Shown here in pieces: positions 24,490-32,931 of a stretch of 64,000 nucleotides of DNA; the first letter of the stretch is position 1; each line of letters begins with the position of its first letter. Below the pieces are notes generated by a model. The model made no database searches. It had not been told where the DNA came from and saw only the letters and a program-made list of their open reading frames with translations. Source of the stretch: Paractinoplanes lichenicola (lineage in GTDB: Bacteria > Actinomycetota > Actinomycetes > Mycobacteriales > Micromonosporaceae); assembly GCF_016785085.1 (NCBI RefSeq), contig NZ_JAENHO010000001.1, positions 620,001-684,000 of the forward strand, in the 5' to 3' direction. Position numbers and translations under genes: made by a program.

Positions 24490-25370
24490 CCATCTTCGTG
24501 TCGGTGGCGTCCTATCGCGACCCCGAGCTGGTGCACACGGTGCGCGACTGCCTGGCCAAGGCGGCCCGCCCCGGCGACCTGCGGATCGTGGTGAACTGGC
24601 AGCACCGGGGCGACGAGGACGTGTCCGCGCTGACCGGCGACCCGCGGGTCGAGCTGCTCGAGTTCGACGCCGGGCAGAGCCGCGGCGCGTGCTGGGCGCG
24701 GGCCCAGGTGATGCGGCACTACGCCGGCGAGGACTGGTTCCTGCAGGTCGACAGCCACACGCGCTTCGCCCAAAACTGGGACGAACGGGTGCTCGCCCTG
24801 GCCGCGGCCACCGGTGCCGCCAAACCGATCATCACCTGCTATCCGCCCACGTACGAGCCGGCCCACGAGTTCGCGGGCACCGGCGTGCCCACCGAGACGA
24901 TGGTGAGCGGCTGGTCGGGCGACGGGTTGCCGATCTTCGGCCAGCGCGAGCTCCCGGTCCTCGACGGCCGCCCCGCACCCGCGCGTTTCGTCGCCGGCGG
25001 CTTCCTGTTCGCCCCCGGCTCCCTGGTGCAAGAGGTCCCGTACGACCCCTATCTGTACTTTCACGGCGAGGAGCTGACGGTCTCGCTGCGCGCCTACACC
25101 TGGGGTTACGACCTGTTCCACCCGACCGAGGTGCTGGCCTGGCACTACTACATCCGCGAGGGCAGCCCCCGGCACTGGACCGATCACGCGACGGGCTGGC
25201 TCGCCCGCGACAAGGCCAGCCGCCGCCGGGTCAACACGCTGCTCCGCTACCCCAACTACGGCCGCTACGGTCTCGGCCGGACCCGCCCGATGGCGGACTA
25301 CGCGGCCTGGGCCGGGTGCAACTTCCTCCGCCGTACGTGGACCGACTGGCGCGCGCCGGCCCCGGTATGA
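24486..25370 (+). CDS. GlcNAc-transferase-like glycosyltransferase (PF11397/GT60 type)
   Basis: A 294-residue cytosolic glycosyltransferase with a GT-A layout: IFVSVASYRDPEL at the start, RGACWARAQVMRHY, the metal-site-like FLQVDSHTRFAQNWD at about residue 84, FVAGGFLFAPGSL, and FHGEELTVSLRAYTWGYDL-F-HP. These match the family related to Skp1 hydroxyproline GlcNAc-transferases. The GTG start at 24486 overlaps the previous stop, so it is the third gene of a coupled trio behind the giant protein. A substrate in the Pro/Thr-rich linker of the giant is an attractive inference; cell-surface glycan synthesis is the alternative. Confidence 0.8.
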   Translation: MTIFVSVASYRDPELVHTVRDCLAKAARPGDLRIVVNWQHRGDEDVSALTGDPRVELLEFDAGQSRGACWARAQVMRHYAGEDWFLQVDSHTRFAQNWDERVLALAAATGAAKPIITCYPPTYEPAHEFAGTGVPTETMVSGWSGDGLPIFGQRELPVLDGRPAPARFVAGGFLFAPGSLVQEVPYDPYLYFHGEELTVSLRAYTWGYDLFHPTEVLAWHYYIREGSPRHWTDHATGWLARDKASRRRVNTLLRYPNYGRYGLGRTRPMADYAAWAGCNFLRRTWTDWRAPAPV

Positions 25371-25395
25371 CGTAGGTTGTCATCGGGAGGTATCG

Positions 25396-26562
25396 ATGCG
25401 TGTTTCCACGTGGCGTGTCTCGTTCCTGGCCCTGATCCTCGTCCTGGCGACCGCGCCCGCCGCGCCGGCCCAGGCCGCAACCACGGGCGGCACCCGCATC
25501 CTGACCCTCGGCGACTCGATCACCGACGGCTTCAATGTGCCCGGCGGCTACCGGATCGCCCTCTGGCGCACGCTCACCGGCGCCGGTCACCGGGTCGACT
25601 TCACCGGCTCGCAGGCGAACGGCCCGGCCGACCTGCCCGACCGCGACCACGAGGGCCACTCGGGCTGGCGGATCGACCAGGTGCACGCCCAGGCCACCGG
25701 CTGGGTCACCGCCGCCGCCCCCCGCAGCGTGCTGCTGCACCTCGGCACGAACGACATCGTGCAGAACTACGACCTGCCCAACGCCCCCGCGCGCCTCGCC
25801 GCGCTGATCGACCGGATCCGCGCCGCCGCGCCCAACGCCGACGTCTTCGTGTCGTCGATCGTGCCGCTCAGCGACCCAGCCCGCGAGGCTGCCGCTACCG
25901 CCTACAACGCCGCCCTGCCCGGCATCGTGCGGGCCAAGGGGGCCAAGGTGCACTTCGTCGACCTGCACGCCGCGCTCACCACCGCGCAGCTGGCCGACGG
26001 CGTGCACCCGACCCGCGAGGGCTACGACCGGATGGCGGCCGGCTGGGCCTCGGCGCTCGCCTCTGTGCCCGGTGCCGCCGGGGACGACGGCGCGACGACC
26101 ACCATCCCGACCGGCCTGCGCTCGCTACGCGTCACCACGACCGGCTACACCGACCGCTACGTGCGCCACCAGAACGGCCTGGGCTACACCGCGCACGTCG
26201 ACGCCGGCAGCGCCGCGCTGCTCAAGCAGGACGCCACCTGGCAGGTCGTCCCGGGCCTGGCCGGCGGCTGCTACAGCCTGCAGGCGCGCAACTATCCCGG
26301 CTACTACCTGCGACACCAGAATTCCCGCGTACGCATCTCGCCCGACGACGGCACCACCCTGATGCGCGCCGACGCCACGTGGTGCCCGCGCACCGCCCCC
26401 GGCGGCGTACGCCTGACGTCGTGGAACTTCCCCGGCTCGTATCTGCGCCACTACGCGAGCGAGCTGTGGCTGGCCATGCCGGGCGGCCCCAACCCGTGGG
26501 ACAACGTCACCAGCCTGGCCCCCGACGTCACGTGGTCGTTCGACGCCCCGTGGAGTCCGTGA
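25396..26562 (+). CDS. secreted SGNH/GDSL hydrolase with C-terminal AbfB (CBM42-like) domain
   Basis: A 388-residue secreted esterase-type enzyme. A signal peptide (residues 1-28) ends near AQAA. The SGNH blocks are GDSITDGFN (nucleophile Ser about residue 40), HLGTNDIVQN, and DGVHPTREGYD (catalytic Asp/His about 206/209). Residues about 245-388 carry the AbfB pattern SLRVTTTGYTDRYVRHQNG and YYLRHQNSRVRI, known to bind arabinofuranose side chains. A strong ribosome site, GGGAGG, lies just upstream of the ATG. It probably removes acyl groups from arabinose-decorated plant polysaccharide outside the cell. The 3' end overlaps the convergent tetR remnant by 35 bp. Confidence 0.88.
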   Translation: MRVSTWRVSFLALILVLATAPAAPAQAATTGGTRILTLGDSITDGFNVPGGYRIALWRTLTGAGHRVDFTGSQANGPADLPDRDHEGHSGWRIDQVHAQATGWVTAAAPRSVLLHLGTNDIVQNYDLPNAPARLAALIDRIRAAAPNADVFVSSIVPLSDPAREAAATAYNAALPGIVRAKGAKVHFVDLHAALTTAQLADGVHPTREGYDRMAAGWASALASVPGAAGDDGATTTIPTGLRSLRVTTTGYTDRYVRHQNGLGYTAHVDAGSAALLKQDATWQVVPGLAGGCYSLQARNYPGYYLRHQNSRVRISPDDGTTLMRADATWCPRTAPGGVRLTSWNFPGSYLRHYASELWLAMPGGPNPWDNVTSLAPDVTWSFDAPWSP

Positions 26563-27058
26563 CGGCCAGGAACGGGTCCACCGCGAACCGGAGCGCCTCG
26601 GGGAAGAGCCCGGCCGGCGGGATGTGCTCGTTGAGTTCCAGGCTCACCATGCCGTGCACGACCGACCACAGGTGCAGGGCGACACGCTCGGCGCCGGGCT
26701 CGTCGCGGAACACCCCGGCCGTCCGGCACCTCGTCACCGCCTCGGTCAGCCGCCCGTACGTCGCGTCCGCGGCCTCCCGGGGCTGGTCCTCGGCCGGTGT
26801 TCGCCCGAACATCAGGCCGTACAGATGCGGGCTGGCCAACGCGGCCTCCCGGTAGGCGAGCCCCAGCGCGATCAGGTCGGCCAGGGGGTCGTCAGTGGGC
26901 CGGACCGCCGCCAGCTTCGCGTCGAGCCGGCGGAACCCTTCCTCGTGCATGGCGTTGAGCAGGCCGCGCTTGTCACCGAAGAGCGTGTAGACCGGCATCG
27001 TCGAGACGCCGCAGGCCGTGGCCAGCCTGCGCAGCGACAGCCCGGCCGGCCCGAACGC
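26528..27058 (-). pseudogene. TetR-family regulator missing its N-terminal helix
   Basis: The minus-strand reading frame gives LSLRRLATACGVSTMPVYTLFGDKRGLL, the recognition half of a TetR helix-turn-helix, then a WHG-type ligand domain (SPHLYGLMFGR). The usual first 25-30 residues (ALELFAEEGF-like helix 1) are absent: beyond 27058 the frame reads Arg/Pro-rich sequence that belongs to the divergent doxX-like gene. The only clear ATG (26998) would drop most of the HTH. The gene therefore looks 5'-truncated by a deletion, although a shortened product is possible. Confidence 0.65.
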
Positions 27059-27096
27059 GGCCCTGGCCGGTCGCGCTGCGGGGCGGGCTGGCCGCC

Positions 27097-27444
27097 ATGT
27101 TCCTGATGACCGGGGTGGCGCACTTCGTCGGATTACGCGCCGAGATGGTCAGCATGGTCCCGCCCGGCCTGCCCGCCCCCGAGCTGCTGGTCACCGTGAC
27201 CGGCGTGCTCGAGCTGGCGGGCGCCGCGGGGCTGCTGTTCCGGCGTACGGCCCCGCTGGCCGCCACCTGCCTGGGGCTGCTGCTGGTGGCCATGTTCCCG
27301 GCGAACGTGCACGCGGCCCGCGCGGGAATCACCACCGCACCCGGCGACGCCCTGCTGCCCCGCACGCTGATGCAGGTGGTCTTCGTCGCCGCGTGCGCCG
27401 CGATCCCGGTCCGCTACTGGCGGCGGCCGGGATCGAATGAATAA
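27097..27444 (+). CDS. DoxX-like membrane protein (possibly 5'-truncated)
   Basis: A 115-residue protein with three to four hydrophobic segments; MFLMTGVAHFV and LLVTVTGVLELAGAAGLLF match the DoxX-like family of small membrane proteins. Family members usually have 8-15 more residues before the first helix. Here the in-frame upstream codons (ALRGGLAA) look like the missing start of that helix, but no ATG, GTG or TTG precedes 27097 for at least 80 bases. Together with the truncated divergent tetR this points to a deletion that joined the two genes. Confidence 0.7.
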   Translation: MFLMTGVAHFVGLRAEMVSMVPPGLPAPELLVTVTGVLELAGAAGLLFRRTAPLAATCLGLLLVAMFPANVHAARAGITTAPGDALLPRTLMQVVFVAACAAIPVRYWRRPGSNE

Positions 27445-27481
27445 TGGACCAACTCGCGCATACGCGGCGCGGCCGCAGGGC

Positions 27482-27512
27482 ACCCTCCAAGGGAGACACC
27501 ACTCGGGAGGGT
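27482..27512 (+). promoter_or_regulatory. hairpin that could mask the glgE ribosome site
   Basis: ACCCTCC at 27482-27488 is complementary to GGAGGGT at 27506-27512, with a 17-base loop. The second arm is the ribosome binding site placed 5 bases before the glgE ATG at 27517. A 7-bp GC-rich stem could lower translation of glgE; this is a structural reading only. Confidence 0.4.
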
Positions 27513-27516
27513 TGTC

Positions 27517-29469
27517 ATGGCGCAGCGGATCGGACGGATCGCGGTGACCGGCGTCGGGCCGGTCGTCGAGCACGGCGACCGACCGGCGAAGTCGGTCACC
27601 GGCGAGGAGTTCGAGGTCACCGCGACCGTGTTCCGCGAGGGGCACGAGGCGGTGAACGCCACCGTCGTGCTCACCGATCCCACCGGGCAGGAGCATCCCG
27701 TACGGATGACGCGGGTCAACGCCGGTCTCGACCTCTGGTCGGCGACCGTGAGCGCCGACCGGCCGGGCACCTGGTCCTATCGCGTGGAGGGCTGGACCGA
27801 CCCGTACGGCACCTGGCACCACGACGCGGTGATCAAGGTCGGGGCCGGGGTCGACGTGGAGCTGATGCTCGAGGAGGGCGCCCGCGTTCTCGAACGGGCC
27901 GGCGCCGAGCGACTGGCCGAAGCGATCACGGCGCTGCGGGACACCAAGCAGATGCCCGAGGCGCGGCTCGCCGCCGGTCTCTCGGCCGAGGTGCGGGCCG
28001 AACTCGAGGCGCGCCCGCTGCGCGACCACGTCACCGCCTCCCGCGAGCACCCGTGGCTGGTCGAGCGGGAGCGGGCCCTCTACGGCGCGTGGTACGAGAT
28101 GTTCCCGCGTTCCGAGGGCGCCTACTTCGACGAGGGCAGCGGGCGCTGGGTGAGCGGCACGCTCCGGACCGCCGCGGCTCGCCTGGACGCAGTGGCGGGC
28201 ATGGGCTTCGACGTGGTCTACCTGACCCCGATCCACCCGATCGGCCGGGTCAACCGCAAGGGCCGCAACAACTCGCTCGACTCCGAGCCGTCCGACCCCG
28301 GTTCCCCGTACGCGATCGGCTCCTCCGACGGCGGGCACGACGCCCTCCATCCCGATCTCGGCACCTTCGACGACTTCGGCGCCTTCGTGGCCCGCGCCCG
28401 CGAGCTGGGCCTGGAGGTGGCGCTCGACCTCGCGCTCAACTGCGCGCCCGACCATCCGTGGGTCGCCGAGCATCCGGAGTGGTTCACAACGCGGGCCGAC
28501 GGTTCGATCGCGTACGCCGAGAATCCGCCCAAGAAGTATCAGGACATCTATCCGCTCAACTTCGACAACGACCCCGAGGGCCTGTACGCCGAGGTGCTGC
28601 GCGTCGTGCGGCTGTGGCTCGGGCACGGGGTCACGATCTTCCGGGTCGACAACCCGCACACGAAGCCACTGTGGGTGTGGGAACGGCTGATCGCCGACGT
28701 GGCCGTCGACCGGCCGGACACCGTCTGGCTGTCCGAGGCGTTCACGCGGCCGCCGATGATGCACACGCTGGCCCAGGTCGGCTTCCAGCAGTCGTACACG
28801 TATTACGCCTGGCGGCACGGGCGTGACGAGCTGCAGGAATACCTGACCGAGCTGTCCGGCCCGGCCGCGGCCTACATGCGACCGAACTTCTGGCCCACCA
28901 CGCACGACATCCTGACGCCGTTCATGCAGCGGGGCGGGCCGGCGACGTGGAAGATGCGGGCGGCGCTGGCCGCGACCCTGTCCCCCAGCTACGGCATCTA
29001 CGCCGGCTACGAGCTGATGGAACGGGTGGCCCGGCCCGGCGCCGAGGAGCAGATCGACAACGAGAAGTACGAGTACAAGGACAGGCGGTGGGCCGAGCAC
29101 GACGCCGCCGGCTCGACCCTGGCCCCTTACCTGAGCCGGGTGAACGAGATCCGTCGCGCCCACCCGGCCCTGCATCGCCTGCGCAACCTGCGCTTCCACC
29201 ACGCCGACGACGATCACATCCTGGTGTTCTCCAAGGCCCGGCAGGTCTACGACCGCGACGACGTCATCGTGGTCGTGGCCAACCTGGAACCGGAGCACAC
29301 CCGCGAGTCCTTCGTCCACCTGACCATGCCCGACCTGGGGCTGGGCTGGGACGACAGCTTCATCGCGCACGACCTGATCACCGGCGAGCACTGGAACTGG
29401 TCACAACACAACTTCGTCCGCCTCGGACCGGACACCGAGCCCGTCCACATCATCCGGGTGCGCCGTTAG
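27517..29469 (+). CDS. glgE: alpha-1,4-glucan:maltose-1-phosphate maltosyltransferase
   Basis: A 650-residue GH13_3 enzyme that extends alpha-1,4-glucans with maltose 1-phosphate, the final step of the TreS-Pep2-GlgE route. The N-terminal beta domain (1-110) is followed by the (beta/alpha)8 barrel with YLTPIHPIG, the long GlgE-specific NRKGRNNSL segment, DLALNCAPDHPWV, the nucleophile motif FRVDNPHTKP (Asp about 389) and LSEAFTRP (general acid Glu about 409). Length and motifs agree with characterised GlgE proteins. ATG 27517 has GGAGGG upstream. It stands alone here without treS or pep2; the 3' end overlaps the convergent glycanase gene by 4 bp. Confidence 0.95.
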   Translation: MAQRIGRIAVTGVGPVVEHGDRPAKSVTGEEFEVTATVFREGHEAVNATVVLTDPTGQEHPVRMTRVNAGLDLWSATVSADRPGTWSYRVEGWTDPYGTWHHDAVIKVGAGVDVELMLEEGARVLERAGAERLAEAITALRDTKQMPEARLAAGLSAEVRAELEARPLRDHVTASREHPWLVERERALYGAWYEMFPRSEGAYFDEGSGRWVSGTLRTAAARLDAVAGMGFDVVYLTPIHPIGRVNRKGRNNSLDSEPSDPGSPYAIGSSDGGHDALHPDLGTFDDFGAFVARARELGLEVALDLALNCAPDHPWVAEHPEWFTTRADGSIAYAENPPKKYQDIYPLNFDNDPEGLYAEVLRVVRLWLGHGVTIFRVDNPHTKPLWVWERLIADVAVDRPDTVWLSEAFTRPPMMHTLAQVGFQQSYTYYAWRHGRDELQEYLTELSGPAAAYMRPNFWPTTHDILTPFMQRGGPATWKMRAALAATLSPSYGIYAGYELMERVARPGAEEQIDNEKYEYKDRRWAEHDAAGSTLAPYLSRVNEIRRAHPALHRLRNLRFHHADDDHILVFSKARQVYDRDDVIVVVANLEPEHTRESFVHLTMPDLGLGWDDSFIAHDLITGEHWNWSQHNFVRLGPDTEPVHIIRVRR

Positions 29470-30914
29470 GAAGTCTTGTACGCGGCGATGTCCGCCTTGT
29501 ACTTGGCCGGCGCGTTGGGTCCGATCGGCGTCACCGACAGCGCCGAGCGGATGTACGGGCCGGGCTCGTCGAAGTACGACTCGAAGGCCAGGTTCGAGGC
29601 GTTGTTCTTGAAGTAGGTCAGGTAGTCGTGGACGTATTGCGGGTTGTCGCCGCCGGCGTGACCCGCCCACTGGCAGTCCGGGGCGACGTTGCAGCCCAGG
29701 CCCCACTCCGGTACGGCCCACTTCTTGCCGTTGGCCGCCGCGTAGTCGCGGGTGTCGTTGAGCCGGGCCAGGTGCTCGGCGGTGCCGGCCGTGCCGATGT
29801 CCGGGTTCCACGAGTCGTACGTGTCGATGGCGTAGACGCTGATGTACTGCTTGACCGCCTGGAACACCGTACGGGCGCAGTTGGTGCAGGTCTGGTCGCC
29901 GCCGTAGTTCGGGTTCCAGACGATCCGCAGGTTCGGCTGCGCCGCCTTGATCCACTGGGCGGCCTGCAGGAAGGACGCCTGCCACTGGGCCTTGTTGTTC
30001 GGGATCAGGTTGCCGTCGTAGTCGTACTTGGTGCCGTCCCCGATCATCCAGTACGAGCTGGGCAGGTTCATCTCCCAGCCGAGCCGGACGTAGGCGTTGG
30101 CGTCCTTGGCCGCGATGACGTTGGCCAGGTTCTGCCACTGGGCCTGGGTGCCGGTGTTGCCGACGCTGTTGCTGCCCGGCCACAGCGGCACGGTCATGAC
30201 CAGGTCGTCGCGGGTGGCGTTGAACCCGGTCGGCAGGCCGTTGGCGATCCAGGCCGGGTCGGAGACCGTGCTCCAGTTGTCCCGCGGCGGGAAGAGCACG
30301 ACGTTGTCGACCGCCGCGCCCCGGTACGCCGCGAACTGGTCGGCCCGGGCCCGGCTCTGCTCCTGCGGGCCGACGCCCGAGCTCCAGGGCAGCCCGCTGG
30401 CCCGCCCGCTCGCCGGCGGCGGCGTGGTGGTGCCGGTCGTGACCACGGCCTTGTCGAAGGTGATCGCGTTGCCGCCGGTCGACGCCGGGTTACGCCGGCT
30501 GGTCATGGTCAGCTTGAGCGTGTGGGCCGCATCGGTCAGGGTCGGCGACGTGTAGACCGGCACGGTGGTCGCGGTGACCGCCGAGGCGTAGAAGTCGACG
30601 TCGACGGCCGCGCCGCCGTCGATCGACACCGTGGCGATGTTGTCCCACGGCTCCTTCATGCCATAGAGGGTGACCTGGCTGCCGGTGAAGCTGACGGTCG
30701 CCGCCGAGCCGGCCGTCGAGGTCCAGCGGAAGCTGTTGTCGGCCGCCTTGCCGCAGTTGCCCGAGCACGCGGCCCAGGTGCCCGACCAGGTCACGGCGGA
30801 GCTGGTGTCCTCGACCGTGGTGGTGGCGGCGGATGCGCTCGGCGCGGCGACCAGCACTCCCCCGGCCCCGGCGGCCAGCGCGCTCACCGCGACCAGGCAT
30901 GTACGCAACTTCAT
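29466..30914 (-). CDS. secreted GH26-like glycanase with N-terminal carbohydrate-binding-like module
   Basis: A 482-residue secreted protein. The signal peptide (1-29) ends at ASA. Residues 30-160 form a beta-sandwich of CBM type (SFRWTSTAGSAATVSFTGSQ). After a Thr/Pro linker the catalytic domain (about 170-482) shows YVRLGWEMN, the GH26 acid/base region, and WAVPEWGLG, the nucleophile region. GH26 members cleave mannans or mixed glucans; substrate is not fixed by these motifs. GGGAGG precedes the ATG. A TGGTATGCCA operator-like site at 30971 and a TTGACA box at 30990-30995 lie upstream, placing the gene in the GntR regulon. Confidence 0.75.
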   Translation of the reverse strand: MKLRTCLVAVSALAAGAGGVLVAAPSASAATTTVEDTSSAVTWSGTWAACSGNCGKAADNSFRWTSTAGSAATVSFTGSQVTLYGMKEPWDNIATVSIDGGAAVDVDFYASAVTATTVPVYTSPTLTDAAHTLKLTMTSRRNPASTGGNAITFDKAVVTTGTTTPPPASGRASGLPWSSGVGPQEQSRARADQFAAYRGAAVDNVVLFPPRDNWSTVSDPAWIANGLPTGFNATRDDLVMTVPLWPGSNSVGNTGTQAQWQNLANVIAAKDANAYVRLGWEMNLPSSYWMIGDGTKYDYDGNLIPNNKAQWQASFLQAAQWIKAAQPNLRIVWNPNYGGDQTCTNCARTVFQAVKQYISVYAIDTYDSWNPDIGTAGTAEHLARLNDTRDYAAANGKKWAVPEWGLGCNVAPDCQWAGHAGGDNPQYVHDYLTYFKNNASNLAFESYFDEPGPYIRSALSVTPIGPNAPAKYKADIAAYKTS

Positions 30915-30970
30915 GTTCGATGCCTCCCGCTCGTATCGATTGAGGGCTATCTACCTATAGGGCAGTAGGA

Positions 30971-31038
30971 TGGTATGCCACATGCTGTATGTCAACATCG
31001 TGTCCCATCGATTTCCGGATTGGTACGGTGGCATGCCA
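30971..31038. promoter_or_regulatory. divergent promoter with two GntR operator-like palindromes
   Basis: TGGTATGCCA (30971-30980) and the perfect palindrome TGGCATGCCA (31029-31038) flank the gap between the glycanase (minus) and dehydrogenase (plus) genes. TTGACA on the minus strand (30990-30995) is a possible -35 box for the glycanase, with the first palindrome between it and the start. The second palindrome overlaps the dehydrogenase ATG, a position suited to repression. The same motif recurs at 32028, 40831-40855 and 46648-46665. Confidence 0.7.
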
Positions 31039-32027
31039 TGGAGAGACTTTCGCGCCGCGTCGTGACCCTCGCCCCCGGCCGCATGGAGCTGCGCACCGGG
31101 CCGATCCCGGTGCCACCGCCGGGCCACGCCCTGCTTCGCGTCGAGGCCGTCGGCCTGTGCGGCTCCGACTATCACATCTTTGACGGCACCCACCCGTACG
31201 CCGTGTTTCCGCAGGTGCAGGGGCACGAGTTCGTCGGCCTGGTGGACGGCGAGCGCATGGTCGTCGACCCGCTGCGGGGCTGCGGCAAATGCTTTCCCTG
31301 TACGCGGGGACGCCCCAACTGCTGCGTCGACGTGACGGTGCTGGGGGTGCAGGCGCCGGGCGGGCTGGCCGATCACGTCGTGGTGCCTTCCGGTCAGCTC
31401 GTGTCCGCGCGCGGCCTGCCGGCCCACCTCGCTGTGCTGGCCGAGCCGCTTGCCATCGGGCTGCACGCGGTCAACCGGGGCGCGGTGGCGTCCGGCGACG
31501 ACGTGGTGGTGATCGGAGCCGGGCCGATCGGGCTTGCCGCCGCCCTCGCCGCCGCCGACCGGGGCGCACGGGTACTGGTCGCTGACCGGGTGGCGTCGCG
31601 GCTCGAGAAAGCCGTCGCAGTCTGCTTGGTTGACACTACGACCGAAGATTTGGCCACGGCGGTTGCGGAGTTCACGGGTGGCGCGGGCCCGGCAGTCGTC
31701 GTGGAGGCGACCGGCGTACCGGCTCTGGTGCGGCTGGCCGTCGACATGGTCGCGCACTCCGGCACGGTCGTGGTCGTCGGCATCTCCACCGACGACGTCG
31801 GGCTCAAGGTCAGCGATCTCAGCCGCAAGGAGCTCACCATCGTCGGCTCGCGCAACAGCGCCGGCGAGTTCCCGGCCGCGGTCGACCTGATCGCCCGGCG
31901 GCCCGAGGTCGTGGCGGGCTGGGTCACGCACACGTTCGGGCTCGGCGAGGTGCCGCAGGCGATCGCCTTCGCGTCGGCGAACCCGCACCTCGTCGAGAAG
32001 GTGGTCATCTCTTGTCTCGCTGACTGA
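31038..32027 (+). CDS. zinc-dependent medium-chain sugar (polyol) dehydrogenase
   Basis: A 329-residue MDR-family dehydrogenase. Catalytic zinc ligands are visible in LCGSDYH, QGHEFVG and LAEPLA; the structural zinc loop is CGKCFPCTRGRPNCC; the NAD site is VVVIGAGPIGLAAALA at about residue 155. It resembles sorbitol, L-galactonate and similar sugar or sugar-acid dehydrogenases, oxidising a secondary alcohol with NAD. ATG 31038 is preferred over 30975 because the family begins at this point; it lies inside an operator palindrome and has no good ribosome site, so the transcript may be leaderless. It heads the transketolase operon; its exact substrate is unknown. Confidence 0.82.
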   Translation: MERLSRRVVTLAPGRMELRTGPIPVPPPGHALLRVEAVGLCGSDYHIFDGTHPYAVFPQVQGHEFVGLVDGERMVVDPLRGCGKCFPCTRGRPNCCVDVTVLGVQAPGGLADHVVVPSGQLVSARGLPAHLAVLAEPLAIGLHAVNRGAVASGDDVVVIGAGPIGLAAALAAADRGARVLVADRVASRLEKAVAVCLVDTTTEDLATAVAEFTGGAGPAVVVEATGVPALVRLAVDMVAHSGTVVVVGISTDDVGLKVSDLSRKELTIVGSRNSAGEFPAAVDLIARRPEVVAGWVTHTFGLGEVPQAIAFASANPHLVEKVVISCLAD

Positions 32028-32037
32028 TGGAATGCCA
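32028..32037. promoter_or_regulatory. GntR operator-like site TGGAATGCCA
   Basis: TGGAATGCCA directly follows the dehydrogenase stop codon and lies 31 bp before the transketolase start. It matches the motif seen before the glycanase, the importer operon and the gntR gene, so this operon may have an internal regulated promoter. Confidence 0.6.
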
Positions 32038-32067
32038 CTATACCAATCCAGTGGAGGAGATGACTGG

Positions 32068-32931
32068 ATGACTGAACTGCTCACCGCCGAAGCCCTGCTG
32101 CAGGACCGCAGCATCGCGATGCGCCTGGCCAATCTGCGGCTCGTCGAGGTGGCCGGGTCGGGCCACTACGGACCCTGTTTCTCCTGCATGGAGATCCTCG
32201 TGTCGCTGTATTACCGGTTCCTGCGGGTCCGGCCCGACGAGCCGGACTGGGCCGGGCGCGACCGCTTCGTGCTCGGCAAGGGGCACGCCTGCTCGGCGCT
32301 CTACCCGATCCTGGCCGACCTCGGGTTCTTCCCGGACAGCCTGCTCGACACGTTCACCCGGCTCGGCAGCCGGCTCGGCGACCACCCCGACATGCGCAAG
32401 ATCCCCGGCATCGACTTCTCGTCGGGCTCGCTCGGCCACGGGCTGTCCATCGGCACCGGCATGGCCGACGGCGTACGGCTGGCCGGCCTCGACAGCCGTG
32501 TCGTCGTGCTGATGGGCGACGGCGAGCTCAACGAGGGCCAGGTGTGGGAGGCGGCCGGCTACGCGAGCCACCGCGGCCTGTCCAACCTGCTGGCGATCGT
32601 CGACGCCAACCGGGTCAGCGTCGACGGCACCACCGCCGAGCTGCTCAGCTACGAGCCCATCGACCAGCGGTTCGCGGCGTTCGGCTGGCACGCCGAGCGG
32701 GTCGACGGTCACTCCCACCACGACCTGCTGGCCGCGTACGAGGCCTTCGACGCGCGCCGGGCCGCCGACCCGGACGGCCCGCCCACCGTGCTCGTGGCCG
32801 ACACCGTGGCCGGCAAGGGCGTCGACTTCATCGAGGGCATGGCCGAGTGGCACGTCGGCTATCTCGGCGGCACCGACCGCGAGCGGGCCGTGGCCTCGAT
32901 CCGCCGCATGTTCTCTTCCGAGGAGCAGTAG
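32068..32931 (+). CDS. transketolase, N-terminal (thiamine-diphosphate-binding) subunit, AptA-like
   Basis: A 287-residue half-transketolase. It shows GKGHACSALYPIL, SSGSLGHGLSIGTGMADG, the ThDP motif MGDGELNEGQVWEAAGYAS ending in IVDANRVSVDG, and a C-terminal AGKGVDFIEG. GGAGGA precedes the ATG at 32068. With the next gene it forms a split transketolase. Such pairs in apiose clusters act as D-apulose-4-phosphate transketolase (AptA/AptB), and the GH140 and lactonase-like genes nearby favour that substrate; other sugar phosphates are possible. Confidence 0.85.
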   Translation: MTELLTAEALLQDRSIAMRLANLRLVEVAGSGHYGPCFSCMEILVSLYYRFLRVRPDEPDWAGRDRFVLGKGHACSALYPILADLGFFPDSLLDTFTRLGSRLGDHPDMRKIPGIDFSSGSLGHGLSIGTGMADGVRLAGLDSRVVVLMGDGELNEGQVWEAAGYASHRGLSNLLAIVDANRVSVDGTTAELLSYEPIDQRFAAFGWHAERVDGHSHHDLLAAYEAFDARRAADPDGPPTVLVADTVAGKGVDFIEGMAEWHVGYLGGTDRERAVASIRRMFSSEEQ

